Shown here in pieces: positions 41,864 through 49,804 of a stretch of DNA of 64,000 nucleotides. Both the position numbers and the translations under genes were made by a program. The stretch is from Brevundimonas mediterranea (GTDB lineage Bacteria; Pseudomonadota; Alphaproteobacteria; Caulobacterales; Caulobacteraceae), in the NCBI RefSeq assembly GCF_011064825.1, contig NZ_CP048751.1, forward strand, positions 1,054,001 to 1,118,000. The letters are read 5' to 3'. Each line of letters opens with the position of its first letter. The stretch's first letter is position 1. The notes beneath the pieces are model-generated. The model saw only the letters and a program-made list of their open reading frames with translations. It made no database searches and was not told the DNA's origin.

Positions 41864-42508
41864 ATGCACATCGAAATATTGACCGAAGATAGTTCAGGCG
41901 CGACTTTACTTGAAATACTGGTCCCCATGGCGCTTGGCGTACAAGGGGAAGGCCATACATGGCGGATCCACTCTTACAGGGGGGTTGGTCGGCTTCCGAA
42001 AGGGCTGACTGCTGCAGGAGATCCGAGCAAACGTATTTTGCTCGATCAGCTCCCGCGCATTCTTGGGGGATATGGAAAAACGCCGGGGATCGACGTCGTT
42101 ATCGTTGTGGTCGACACAGATGTCCGCGACTGTAAACAAATGCTGGCTGAACTGACGGCGTCAGCCGCAGCTTCAGGTCGGCCCGATACAATCTTTCGGT
42201 TGGCAATCGAAGAAGTGGAATCGTGGTATCTAGGAGATAGAGCCGCTGTTTTGGAGGCGTATCCTCGCGCGCGTAAAGACGTGCTTGATCGGTACGAACA
42301 AGATTCAGTCTGCGGGACTTGGGAACTACTCGCAGATGCACTCCACCCTGGAGGTGCCACAGCGGTGAAGACAGCAGGCTGGCCGCTCCCGGGTCAGATC
42401 AAGCACGAATGGGCACAGGCTATTGGTCCAAAAATGGATTTGCACCGAAACTTATCGCCCAGTTTTAACAAGCTAGTCGAGGCGCTTTCAAAGTTAGCCG
42501 CAGCCTAG
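41864..42508 (+). CDS. DUF4276-like (TOPRIM-type) partner of the ATPase
   Basis: 214 residues. MHIEILTEDSSGATLLEILVPMAL carries the N-terminal acidic residue of a TOPRIM-like fold (TED/S-SG); VVIVVVDTDVRDCKQMLAEL gives the DxD motif; RLAIEEVESWYLGDRAAVLEAYPRA matches the E-E-x-x-W-x-L-x-D block of DUF4276 proteins. Split ABC-ATPase/TOPRIM pairs are predicted or known anti-phage systems in which the TOPRIM protein is the nuclease. It starts 2 bp after the ATPase stop without a clear ribosome binding site, so it is coupled. Lower GC as in its partner. Confidence 0.8.
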   Translation: MHIEILTEDSSGATLLEILVPMALGVQGEGHTWRIHSYRGVGRLPKGLTAAGDPSKRILLDQLPRILGGYGKTPGIDVVIVVVDTDVRDCKQMLAELTASAAASGRPDTIFRLAIEEVESWYLGDRAAVLEAYPRARKDVLDRYEQDSVCGTWELLADALHPGGATAVKTAGWPLPGQIKHEWAQAIGPKMDLHRNLSPSFNKLVEALSKLAAA

Positions 42509-43184
42509 GCGCAGCCGTCATTACTGTTTCCATTTCGTGCTCCTCACCGGTGCAAAAGGCACCCGCAAGACCCCCCCCCTTAACCGCTTCCTGCGGCAGC
42601 GGGCGGAGGCGTTTCGGTTCGTGAACCCGGACGCGGCCTCCCTCTCCCGTCGGGAGAGGGACGCACAGTGAGATTTCCGCTATGCTGCGCCAATGTTCAG
42701 CATCCTCAACTATCCTGAACTGATCGAAAGAGCGCTCCAGAACGCCGCCGATGCTCCGGCCGCGCCCCGGAAGAAGCGGGCCTAACCCTCTCCTTTCGTC
42801 ATCCTCCGGCAAGCCGCGTCTTCGCGGCGCAGACCGGGGGACCCAGCGGCCTGCGTGAGCAGGACCCTGTCGCGGATGCGGGCGTCTGACATCGCGCAGC
42901 GGACGCATTTCGCCTTCGGCGCCTCCCCTGGTCCAAGCTTCGCTTGGCCAGAGGATGACGAAGGGTCCCCCGGTTCCGCTGCGCGGCCCGGAGGATGACG
43001 AAAGGAAGGGAGGCGGCCGGGGGCGGCAAAAGCGGGATCACCCCTTTGCGCTCCTAATTCCGTCGCTCCACCCGTTGAATATATTGAGCTTTCCGGCCCC
43101 GCGCGCCAATCAACCCAGCACGGTTTCCCGCCGCCGTATAATCCCCCGGTCCCGTTCCGGGGCGGATCGGCCCGGGAGGGGCGT
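42509..43184. other. 676-bp stretch without a confident gene
   Basis: Contents: a GC hairpin CCCTCTCCCGTCGGGAGAGGG (~42641-42661), a possible 30-codon frame (42693-42785), and a palindromic repeat with outer arms CTTTCGTCATCCTCCGG (42793-42809) and CCGGAGGATGACGAAAG (42988-43004), plus an inner GAGGATGACGAA copy at 42952. The repeats are of the same general type as those near ftsH and ruv. No tRNA or known RNA was seen. Confidence 0.6.
42693..42785 (+). CDS. Possible 30-residue peptide
   Basis: The frame MFSILNYPELIERALQNAAD... ends in APRKKRA. The ATG lacks a good ribosome binding site (upstream is ATGCTGCGCCA). An amphipathic helix followed by a basic tail is plausible for a real small protein, but the length is too short to judge from composition alone. 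It is kept only because it sits alone in an otherwise gene-free stretch. Confidence 0.2.
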   Translation: MFSILNYPELIERALQNAADAPAAPRKKRA

Positions 43185-44051
43185 ATGGATGGGATCGAGG
43201 GACGCCGGCCCTATGGGGACGAGGACGAGGGCGGGGGCTATGGCGAGAGCGACGGCGGGGGCGGCTATTTCGACCGGCGCCTGACCAACGAGGACTTCGT
43301 CGATCCGCCACGCCAGCCGTCCTGGGATAAGTCGTCCTGGGACGGGGCGTCGCCGGATGAGGCGTCGCACGACACGCGGCCGCTGTATGACGGGCGGCCC
43401 GGGCGCGATCCCTATGACCGGGGCGGCGGCTATCGCCGGGCCTCGGACGAGGCCTGGGCGGCGGCGCGCGACGACTATTTGGCCGGCGACACGGCCGAGA
43501 CGGTCAGCGCCCGCTACGGCATGGGGGTCAGCACCTTCCGCCTGCGCGCCCGGGACAAGGGCTGGCGGCGCATGGACCAGGTCGATCCCCCCTATGATCC
43601 GCTGGACCCGGACGAGGCGGCGGCGGACGGCCCGGCCGACTATGGCCGGATGGCGGACCTGGCCCGGATGCGGCTGAACCGCGCGCTGGAGGCCGGCCGC
43701 GCCGTCGAGGCGGCGCGCTGGATGCGCCTGCACCTGGGGCTGACGGCCCTGGCCCGGGACGTGTCGCCGGCCCCGCCGCCTGCGCCCCCCACGCCGGAAG
43801 CGCCGCCGGAAGCGCCGCCGCCCGCCCCGAAGGAACCCGACCTCGCCGCGCGCGCCGAAGCCCTCGCCCAGCAGATCTGCGTCATCGCCCAGGAAGCCGC
43901 CGCCCTGAAGCCCGGCGACTACGCCGGCCGCGACGCCCTGATGGCCCGGATCGACGCGCTGGACGACCTGGAGCCGGCCGGGATTTCAGACGAATTAGAC
44001 GATTCAGACGGTGTTTTTTCGCAGGGAGAGTCTGAAACCGGGCCGCCGTGA
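43185..44051 (+). CDS. HTH-containing protein with acidic, low-complexity ends
   Basis: 288 residues. The N-terminal ~95 residues are Asp/Gly/Tyr-rich and disordered (YGDEDEGGGYGESDGGGGYF). Then comes a helix-turn-helix like that of small terminase subunits or Hin/Tc3 domains: DEAWAAARDDYLAGDTAETVSARYGMGVSTFRLRARDKGWRR. A second helical block (YGRMADLARMRLNRALEAGRAVEAARWMRLHLGLTALAR) and a Pro/Ala-rich stretch follow. GGGAGGGG precedes the ATG by 4 nt. No phage genes adjoin it, so a chromosomal regulator or a relic are both possible. Confidence 0.65.
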   Translation: MDGIEGRRPYGDEDEGGGYGESDGGGGYFDRRLTNEDFVDPPRQPSWDKSSWDGASPDEASHDTRPLYDGRPGRDPYDRGGGYRRASDEAWAAARDDYLAGDTAETVSARYGMGVSTFRLRARDKGWRRMDQVDPPYDPLDPDEAAADGPADYGRMADLARMRLNRALEAGRAVEAARWMRLHLGLTALARDVSPAPPPAPPTPEAPPEAPPPAPKEPDLAARAEALAQQICVIAQEAAALKPGDYAGRDALMARIDALDDLEPAGISDELDDSDGVFSQGESETGPP

Positions 44052-44083
44052 CCGGGGCGGGTGAGGCGTGCGCGTGAGCGAAG

Positions 44084-44204
44084 GCGTGAGGGGTGAATCG
44101 TGACTGGCGAGGGGTGAGTAGCGAGCAAGGGGCGAGCGGGGCGATGCACCGGCGCAAGATCTGCGCTCACCAATCACCAATCACGACTCGCCAATCACCC
44201 TCCC
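44084..44204. repeat. Imperfect palindromic repeat between convergent genes
   Basis: The left arm GTGAATCGTGACTGGCGAGG (from ~44092) pairs imperfectly with the right arm CACCAATCACGACTCGCCA (~44168-44193). The tandem ATCACC/CGCCA units resemble those of the element in thiC. It fills the gap between the HTH protein and the DsbA-like gene. Confidence 0.6.
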
Positions 44205-44205
44205 C

Positions 44206-44877
44206 TCACACCTCCGACGCGATCTTCCTCAGCGCCTCTTCGAACACCTGGGCCGGCTGGCCGCCGCTGATCAGATATTTGCCCTCGACCACCACGGCGG
44301 GGACCGAGCTGATGCCGCGCGACCGCCACAGGTCCTCGGCCGCGCGCACGGCCTGGGCGTAGCGGCCCGAGGCCAGGACCTCGCCCGCCTCGGCCCGGTC
44401 CAGCCCGGCGGCCTCGGCGGCGGCGGTCAGGACGCCGGCGTCGGTCAGGTTGCGGTTCTCGGTGAAGTGGGCCGTGAACAGGGCCTGTTTCAGCGCCTTC
44501 TGCTTCTCGGGCGCCGTCTCGTGGGCCCAATGCAGCAGGCGGTGGGCGTCGAAGGTGTTCCAGATGCGGCTGTCGTCGGTCATGCGCATGTCGAAGCCGA
44601 CCTCGGCGGCCCGCTCGCGGATCATGGCGCGGTTGGCGGCCGACTGCTCCGGGCTGGCGCCGTATTTGCGGCCGATGTGTTCGACGATGTTCTCGCCCTC
44701 GGGCGCGATCTGGGGGTTCAGTTCGAACGGCTGAAACGCAATATCGGCGCCGATCCCCTCGCCCTTGAGGGCGTCCAGCGCCGTCTCCAGCCCGCCCAGC
44801 CCGACCGCGCACCAGGGGCAGACCACGTCGGAAACGAAGTCGATCTTCAGGGTCTTCATCGGCACGGCTTGGGTCAT
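44206..44877 (-). CDS. DsbA-family oxidoreductase (FrnE-like)
   Basis: About 223 residues. IDFVSDVVCPWCAVGLGGLETAL contains the CPWC redox motif at the start of a thioredoxin fold with a helical insert (LLHWAHETAPEKQKALKQALFTAHFTENRNLTDAGVLTAAAEAAGLD); GISSVPAVVVEGKYLISGGQP holds the cis-Pro. There is no signal peptide, so it is cytoplasmic, as are FrnE proteins, which handle disulfides or polyketide isomerisation. The ATG at 44877 follows AGAAGG; Met7 (44859) is an alternative. Confidence 0.9.
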   Translation of the reverse strand: MTQAVPMKTLKIDFVSDVVCPWCAVGLGGLETALDALKGEGIGADIAFQPFELNPQIAPEGENIVEHIGRKYGASPEQSAANRAMIRERAAEVGFDMRMTDDSRIWNTFDAHRLLHWAHETAPEKQKALKQALFTAHFTENRNLTDAGVLTAAAEAAGLDRAEAGEVLASGRYAQAVRAAEDLWRSRGISSVPAVVVEGKYLISGGQPAQVFEEALRKIASEV

Positions 44878-44944
44878 GGCGAGGGCCTTCTGGAACAGGA
44901 TGTGTTGCGGAGCATATGGGAAGGCCCCGCGCGACGCCAAGGCC

Positions 44945-45853
44945 TCAGCCCAGCGTCAGGTCCCGGGGCGGCCGGATCCGCCGCCAGCGCGCCTCCACGA
45001 AGGCGAAGGCGCCGAAGGCCATCAGCCCCGCCGCCGTCAGCCCCAGCACCCACGACCCGCCGGGCTGGGCCTCCAGCGCGTCCAGCGCCGCCGCCGTCGT
45101 CGTCACCTCGCCCGACCGCGCGTGCAGCCCCGCCAGGACCACGAAGGTCCCCAGCGGCAGATAGGCGAAGCCCCGCGCGCCATAGCCCGCCCGCGCCAGG
45201 GCCGTCGCCGGCCGGCGCACCGCCTCGGGACAGGCCAGGGCCGCGTCGAAGTCGTCCCGGAAGGCCCTGACGATGTTGCCGATCCCGACGCCCAGCACCA
45301 CCAGCCCCGCCGCGATCAGCAGCAGACCGCCGAACGGCAGGTCCAGGATCCAGGCCGCCTTCTCCTGGTTCTCGGCGATGCTCTCGGCCCGTTCCGCCGC
45401 CTGGCTGGTCGCCTCCCCCGCCTCGTCCAGATACTCGAACACCCCCGCCGCCAGCAGGCCGTAGAACAGGCCGCTGGCCGCCTGGCCCGCCCGCGTGGCC
45501 CAGCCCTTGAGGTCGGTTCCCTCATGGTCGGCGTCGAACAGGGCCTGCAGCACGCGCCAGCCGACGAAGGCCCACAGGCCCAGGCCCAGCAGCACCAGCC
45601 AGACCCGCCCGAACGGCTGCTCCGCCAGCCAGCCCGCCGCCCCGCCCGCGCCCACCGCGTCGCCGATCCTGTCGGTCGCCGCCAGCAGGGTCAGCGCCCC
45701 CGCCGACAGATAGACGAAGCCCCGCGCTCCGTATCCGACCCGCGCCGCACCCTCGATCAGGCGCGACAGCCGGGGCGCGCGGCGCGCTGCGGGGACGCGG
45801 CTGCGGACGGCCTCGCCCAGGGCGGCGGCGGCGTGACGAAGACGGGCGAACAT
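44945..45853 (-). CDS. DUF1206 family membrane protein
   Basis: 302 residues, six helices in three repeated two-helix units, each starting with a YGARGFVYL-like motif (ARVGYGARGFVYLSAGAL, TRAGQAASGLFYGLLAAGV, RAGYGARGFAYLPLGTFVV) and each having a following VLLGLGLW/AFVGWR-type helix. This is the DUF1206 triple repeat. Function unknown. It is 58 bp downstream of the histidine kinase gene on the same strand and could be the last gene of that unit. Confidence 0.85.
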   Translation of the reverse strand: MFARLRHAAAALGEAVRSRVPAARRAPRLSRLIEGAARVGYGARGFVYLSAGALTLLAATDRIGDAVGAGGAAGWLAEQPFGRVWLVLLGLGLWAFVGWRVLQALFDADHEGTDLKGWATRAGQAASGLFYGLLAAGVFEYLDEAGEATSQAAERAESIAENQEKAAWILDLPFGGLLLIAAGLVVLGVGIGNIVRAFRDDFDAALACPEAVRRPATALARAGYGARGFAYLPLGTFVVLAGLHARSGEVTTTAAALDALEAQPGGSWVLGLTAAGLMAFGAFAFVEARWRRIRPPRDLTLG

Positions 45854-45910
45854 GGCGGCTCCAGCGCGGCGGAGCGGTTCAACGCCCCCGCCCGCCGATG
45901 GCTCCCGCGC

Positions 45911-47356
45911 TCAGGCGCGCGCGGCGTGAGCCGCCGGCAGCTCCAGCACGACCTTCAGCCCGCCCATGTCGCTGTCGCCCAGGGTCAGCCGCCCGCCGTA
46001 GGCGCGCGTCAGGTCCTCGACGATCGACAGGCCCAGGCCCGAGCCGGGCGCGCTCTCGTCCAGCCGGGCGCCGCGCTTCATCACCGTCTCGCGCTGGTCG
46101 GCGGGCAGGCCGGGGCCGTCGTCCTCGACCACCACCACCATCTGGCCCAGGCCGTTCTCGCCGGCCGAGACGCGGACGCGGCGGGTGCTGAACTTGGCCG
46201 CGTTCTCGATCAGATTGCCCAGGATCTCCTGCAGGTCCTGCCGCTCGCCCAGGAAGGCCAGGTCGTCGGGCGCGCGCCAGTCGATCTCGGCGCCCTTGTC
46301 GCGGAAGACCTGTTCGATCATGACCGCCAGCTCGTCCAGCACCTCGGGCACCGGCGTGGTCTCGCCCAGGCCGTGGGCGGCGCGGGCGGCGGCGCGGGCG
46401 CGGCGCAGATGGTGGTCGACCTGGCCCTGCATGACCCGGGTCTGGCGCCGCACCAGTTCGGGCAGCGAGCCTTCGGCGGTCCCGGCCTCGGCCAGCATGA
46501 CCGAGATCGGGGTCTTCAGCGCATGGGCCAGGTTGCCGACATGGGTGCGCTGGCGCTCGACCACCTCCTGGTTATGGTCCAGCAGCCGGTTGACCTGTTC
46601 GGCCAGGGGCTGGATCTCCAGCGGATAGGACCGTTCGATCCGCGCCGCCTGGCCGTGGCGCACGGCCGCGATCTCGTTGCGCAGGTCATACAGGGGCCGC
46701 AAGCCGACCTGAACCTGAATGAAGACCGCCGACACCAGGATGAAGCCCAGGATCAGCAGGGCGACCCAGGTCAGGGTGGCGAACTGCCGGGTGTCCACAT
46801 CGACGTTGGACCGGTCGATGGCGGCGAAGAAGACCACCGGCGTGGTCCGTCCCGGCAGGGACTTCATGCTGGCCGCCACCCGCAGCGGCTCGCCTGCCGG
46901 GCCTGTGGCGTTATAGGTGATGGTCTGGCCGTAGGCGTCGTCCAGCCGCCCCGGCAGGTCCGCCGGCACCGTCAGGTCCTCGCCGTACAGCGAGTCCGAG
47001 CGGGTGATGATCCGCAGCCCCCCGGCCAAAGTCGGCTCGGCCGTCATCCAGTACTTGCCCGAAAACACCCGCAGGGTGGGGGCGTCCATGATCTGGGGCG
47101 TCAGAACCTTGCCGCTCGCCGTCACCGTGCGCACCACCAGTTCGTCGGTGGTCTCGCTCAGTACATTGCCCAGGCGGCGCAGGGCCGATTCCTGGAACTG
47201 GTTGGTCAGGACGAAACCGGTCGCCACCAGGGCCAGCAGAATCCAGCCGGCGGCCAGCCAGATCAGCCGCCGCGTCAGCGACCTGCCCGGCCGCCCGAAC
47301 CAGCGGCCCCAGCCGCCGGGCGGCGTCCGCCGCGCCCCAGCCCCTGCTTCGGTCAT
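45911..47356 (-). CDS. Sensor histidine kinase (PhoQ-like)
   Basis: 481 residues. Two helices (LIWLAAGWILLALVATGFVLT and LTWVALLILGFILVSAVFI) flank a ~150-residue periplasmic sensor. A HAMP-like segment, H-box VGNLAHALKTPISVML, N-box ILGNLIENAAKF, G1 VVEDDGPGLP and G2 GSGLGLSIVEDL follow. The HALKTP H-box is that of PhoQ-like kinases in alphaproteobacteria. It starts 10 bp after the response-regulator stop; the unit is PepSY-like protein, regulator, kinase. Confidence 0.93.
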   Translation of the reverse strand: MTEAGAGARRTPPGGWGRWFGRPGRSLTRRLIWLAAGWILLALVATGFVLTNQFQESALRRLGNVLSETTDELVVRTVTASGKVLTPQIMDAPTLRVFSGKYWMTAEPTLAGGLRIITRSDSLYGEDLTVPADLPGRLDDAYGQTITYNATGPAGEPLRVAASMKSLPGRTTPVVFFAAIDRSNVDVDTRQFATLTWVALLILGFILVSAVFIQVQVGLRPLYDLRNEIAAVRHGQAARIERSYPLEIQPLAEQVNRLLDHNQEVVERQRTHVGNLAHALKTPISVMLAEAGTAEGSLPELVRRQTRVMQGQVDHHLRRARAAARAAHGLGETTPVPEVLDELAVMIEQVFRDKGAEIDWRAPDDLAFLGERQDLQEILGNLIENAAKFSTRRVRVSAGENGLGQMVVVVEDDGPGLPADQRETVMKRGARLDESAPGSGLGLSIVEDLTRAYGGRLTLGDSDMGGLKVVLELPAAHAARA

Positions 47357-47366
47357 TGCGGCGCGA

Positions 47367-48047
47367 TCACGCCGCCTCGGACTCGCCCGTCAGGGGCGCC
47401 AGGCGATAGCCCAGGCCGCGCACGGTCTCGATCCGGTCGGATCCGATCTTCTTGCGCAGCCGGCCGATGAAGACCTCGATGGTGTTGGAATCCCGATCGA
47501 AGTCCTGATCGTACAGATGTTCGACCAGCTCCGTGCGGCTGATGACCCGGCCCTGGTGCATCATCATATAGTGCAGCAGCCGGTACTCCAGCGAGGTCAG
47601 GCGCAGGGGCTCGCCGTTGACATTGGCGCGGGCCGCGCGCGGGTCCAGACGCAGGCCGCCGCACGACAGGGTGGCCGAAGCGATGCCGGCCGAGCGGCGC
47701 AGCAGGGCCCGCAACCGCGCCAGCAGTTCTTCGGTATGGAAGGGTTTGGTCAGATAGTCGTCGGCCCCGGCATCGAAGCCCGACACCTTGTCCGACCAGG
47801 CGCCGCGCGCCGTCAGGATCAGGACCGGCGTCGCCTTGCCCTCGCGCCGCCAGCGCTCCAGCACCGAGACCCCGTCGATCTTGGGCAGGCCCAGGTCCAG
47901 CACGATCACGTCATAGGGTTCGGTGTCGCCCAGGAACCAGGCCTCTTCGCCGTCGGCGGCGTGGTCCACCGCATAGCCGGCGTCGGCCAGGGCGCCCTTC
48001 AGCTGACGCGACAGGTCGGCGTCGTCTTCAACCAGCAGGACACGCAT
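47367..48047 (-). CDS. OmpR/PhoP-family response regulator
   Basis: 226 residues. Receiver domain: MRVLLVEDDADLSRQL (acidic pair), phospho-acceptor Asp in YDVIVLDLGLPKIDG (~51), Lys in DYLTKPFHTEELLARLRALLRR (~101). C-terminal winged helix: LTSLEYRLLHYMMMHQGRVISRTELVEHLYDQDFDRDSNTIEVFIGRLRKKIG. Partner of the kinase just downstream. Direct TGAAC repeats with an 11-bp period flank the unit at 48401 and 48513 and may be its binding sites. Confidence 0.95.
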   Translation of the reverse strand: MRVLLVEDDADLSRQLKGALADAGYAVDHAADGEEAWFLGDTEPYDVIVLDLGLPKIDGVSVLERWRREGKATPVLILTARGAWSDKVSGFDAGADDYLTKPFHTEELLARLRALLRRSAGIASATLSCGGLRLDPRAARANVNGEPLRLTSLEYRLLHYMMMHQGRVISRTELVEHLYDQDFDRDSNTIEVFIGRLRKKIGSDRIETVRGLGYRLAPLTGESEAA

Positions 48048-48049
48048 CG

Positions 48050-48376
48050 TCAGTCTTCTCCCACCACGCGGCCCGAGCGGGCGTCCACGCGAATATCAGC
48101 GACCCGCCCGCCGGGATATTCCCAGCGCACCACCACCGTGTCGCCGCGCGGGCTGACGCCCAGCATGCGTCCGTCGCGTCCGGCCCCGACCCGGCGCACC
48201 ACGGCGCCCAGATCGGCGCGCGGCCCGTCGGCCGAGGGTCGGTCGCGCGAGGGGGCGTCGCGGCGCTGGTCCTGCTGCGGACGCTCTCGGTCCTGGTCGC
48301 GCGACTGCGCCAGGGCCTGGGTCGCGGGGACCAGGGCCATCAGGGCGGCGATCAGGAGGGCGCGGGTGCGGTTCAT
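48050..48376 (-). CDS. Small periplasmic protein with PepSY-like C-terminus
   Basis: 108 residues from the ATG at 48376. Signal peptide MNRTRALLIAALMALVPATQALAQ, an Arg/Asp/Gln-rich linker (DQDRERPQQDQRRDAPSRDRPS), and a ~45-residue domain GRMLGVSPRGDTVVVRWEYPGGRVADIRVDARSGRVVGE similar to a PepSY unit. Such proteins often precede PhoPQ-like systems and may modulate the kinase. It ends 2 bp before the response regulator start, so it is first in the operon. Confidence 0.75.
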   Translation of the reverse strand: MNRTRALLIAALMALVPATQALAQSRDQDRERPQQDQRRDAPSRDRPSADGPRADLGAVVRRVGAGRDGRMLGVSPRGDTVVVRWEYPGGRVADIRVDARSGRVVGED

Positions 48377-48400
48377 GAAGTCGCTTCTACGGGGCCGGCT

Positions 48401-48417
48401 CTGAACAGCCGCTGAAC
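48401..48417 (-). promoter_or_regulatory. Tandem CTGAAC repeat, possible response-regulator box
   Basis: CTGAACagccgCTGAAC: two identical hexamers in direct repeat with an 11-bp period, 25 bp upstream of the PepSY-like gene that heads the two-component operon. OmpR/PhoP-type regulators bind such direct repeats. A similar pair is at 48513-48528. Confidence 0.5.
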
Positions 48418-48512
48418 GGGGTGTTTGGAAACGGGCGATACGGCCGAAAAGCCGCACGTCCGTCGCATCTATAACAGAGATCGCGCGAACGGGTCTTCCT
48501 GCGCCGAAAAGA

Positions 48513-48528
48513 TGAACGGCGGCTGAAA
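48513..48528 (+). promoter_or_regulatory. Second TGAAC/TGAAA tandem repeat
   Basis: TGAACggcggcTGAAA, again with an 11-bp period, lies 92 bp before the start of the plus-strand periplasmic protein gene at 48620. It is the same spacing and nearly the same half-site as at 48401-48417. Confidence 0.45.
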
Positions 48529-48619
48529 CGCGGCGTTCAGATCGGGCTCAGGCGGGAGATGGCTTTCTGGGGACATCGCAGCCCCCGCCGGGGCGCCCCG
48601 CACCAGAAGGAACGATCCG

Positions 48620-49003
48620 ATGCTGAACAAGAAAGTCTTCCTGCCCGCCCTCATCCTCGCCGCCGCCGCCTCGGCCGCCCTGCCCGCCGCCGCCCAGTCC
48701 TATGGCCCGTCCCATCACGCCCGACCGCCTGTCCATCATGCGGGCTACGGACACTGGTCGTCGATCAACGCCCGCCAGGCCAGTCTGGACCGCCGCATCG
48801 ACCAGGGCGTCCGTTCCGGCCAGCTCAGCCGCCGCGAGGCGACCCGTCTGCGGGGCGAGTTCAACGGCCTGCTGCGGCTTGAGGCTCACTATCGTCGCGG
48901 CGGCCTGACCGCCTGGGAACGCACCGACCTGGACCGTCGCTTCGACCGTCTCTCGGCCCAGATCCGCAACGAACGCCACGATTGGGACCACCGTCGCGGC
49001 TGA
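48620..49003 (+). CDS. Periplasmic helical protein of unknown function
   Basis: 127 residues. Signal peptide MLNKKVFLPALILAAAASAALPAAAQ, a His-rich segment (SHHARPPVHHAGYGHW) that could bind metal, and a helical domain RQASLDRRIDQGVRSGQLSRREATRLRGEFNGLLRLEAHYRRGGLTAWERTDLDRRFDRLSAQIR, seen in many small exported alphaproteobacterial proteins. AGGAACGATCC precedes the ATG. It is divergent from the two-component operon and shares its TGAAC repeat, so it may be in its regulon. Confidence 0.75.
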   Translation: MLNKKVFLPALILAAAASAALPAAAQSYGPSHHARPPVHHAGYGHWSSINARQASLDRRIDQGVRSGQLSRREATRLRGEFNGLLRLEAHYRRGGLTAWERTDLDRRFDRLSAQIRNERHDWDHRRG

Positions 49004-49165
49004 ACGCCATCTCGGTGATTTCCACGGGAGCGCGGTCCGAAAAGGGCCGCGCTCTTTCTCTTTGGGACGGCCCCGTGGGGCTTCGCCCTCGCTTCACAAC
49101 CGCCGCCGCCAAAGATCGTCATTCGCCCTGGTGCGAAGTTTGAATGACCGTCAGACCTGGCCCGC

Positions 49166-49804
49166 CTACAGCTTGATGAACGGCTGCATCAGCCGCCCCA
49201 GCCAGCCGTCCAGTTCGATCTGCCCATCCAGCGCCACCACGCACAGGCAGGGATCGGGCGAGACCACGCGCGGTTGGTGCAGCACTTCGCCGTCCGCCTC
49301 CTCGAAGTCGCCGACATCGAACCGGGCGGTTTCGGTGGCGTAGGCGCCGTGGATGACGCAGGTCAGTTCGATCCCGCCGTGGGTGTGGCGCGGCGTCTCG
49401 CGGCCCGGACCGATCTCCAGCAGGATGACGCGGCAATCGCCGTCGCGCGGCGCATGGACGTCGCGGGCGCGCATGCCTGGTCCCAGCCATCGCCACGGTC
49501 CCAGCGCGTACCGGCGCAGGGGCTCAGGCAGGCCGACCATGTCGTTCAACGGCGTGGAGGCCAGAACCTGTCCGGCGTCGGCCTCGGCCCGCGCCAGGAC
49601 GCGCGCCAGGGCGTCGTCCGGCATCGGCTCGGGCTCCAGATCGTTCAGCAACTCGCCGCCCACCGACTGGAGCGTGCGGACCCAGGCGTCGTTCTGCGGC
49701 CGCATCGCCAGATGGGCGGCGACCACCACGGCCTCGGGCGGGCTGAGGGTGCCGGCCGCATAGGCCAGGAGCCGTTCTTCGGAGGGGTTGTGACCGCCGG
49801 TCAT
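49166..49804 (-). CDS. chrR: ChrR-type anti-sigma factor with cupin domain, cysteines missing
   Basis: 212 residues. The N-terminal anti-sigma domain keeps His5 and His31 of the ChrR zinc site but has Arg35 and Asn38 where the two Cys should be (HLAMRPQN). The C-terminal cupin keeps its metal ligands (RHTHGGIELT, H-x-H-x3-E, and a later His in HQPRVVS). In Rhodobacter, ChrR holds RpoE until singlet oxygen releases it. The start overlaps the sigma factor stop (ATGA), the standard coupling. The cysteine loss means the anti-sigma domain may fold without that zinc. Confidence 0.88.
   Translation of the reverse strand: MTGGHNPSEERLLAYAAGTLSPPEAVVVAAHLAMRPQNDAWVRTLQSVGGELLNDLEPEPMPDDALARVLARAEADAGQVLASTPLNDMVGLPEPLRRYALGPWRWLGPGMRARDVHAPRDGDCRVILLEIGPGRETPRHTHGGIELTCVIHGAYATETARFDVGDFEEADGEVLHQPRVVSPDPCLCVVALDGQIELDGWLGRLMQPFIKL

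Noticed and set aside
44765..47470. 901-codon frame on the plus strand
   Set aside because: Covers DUF1206 and histidine kinase genes in antisense; no recognisable domain, Gln/Arg/Pro-rich shadow composition.
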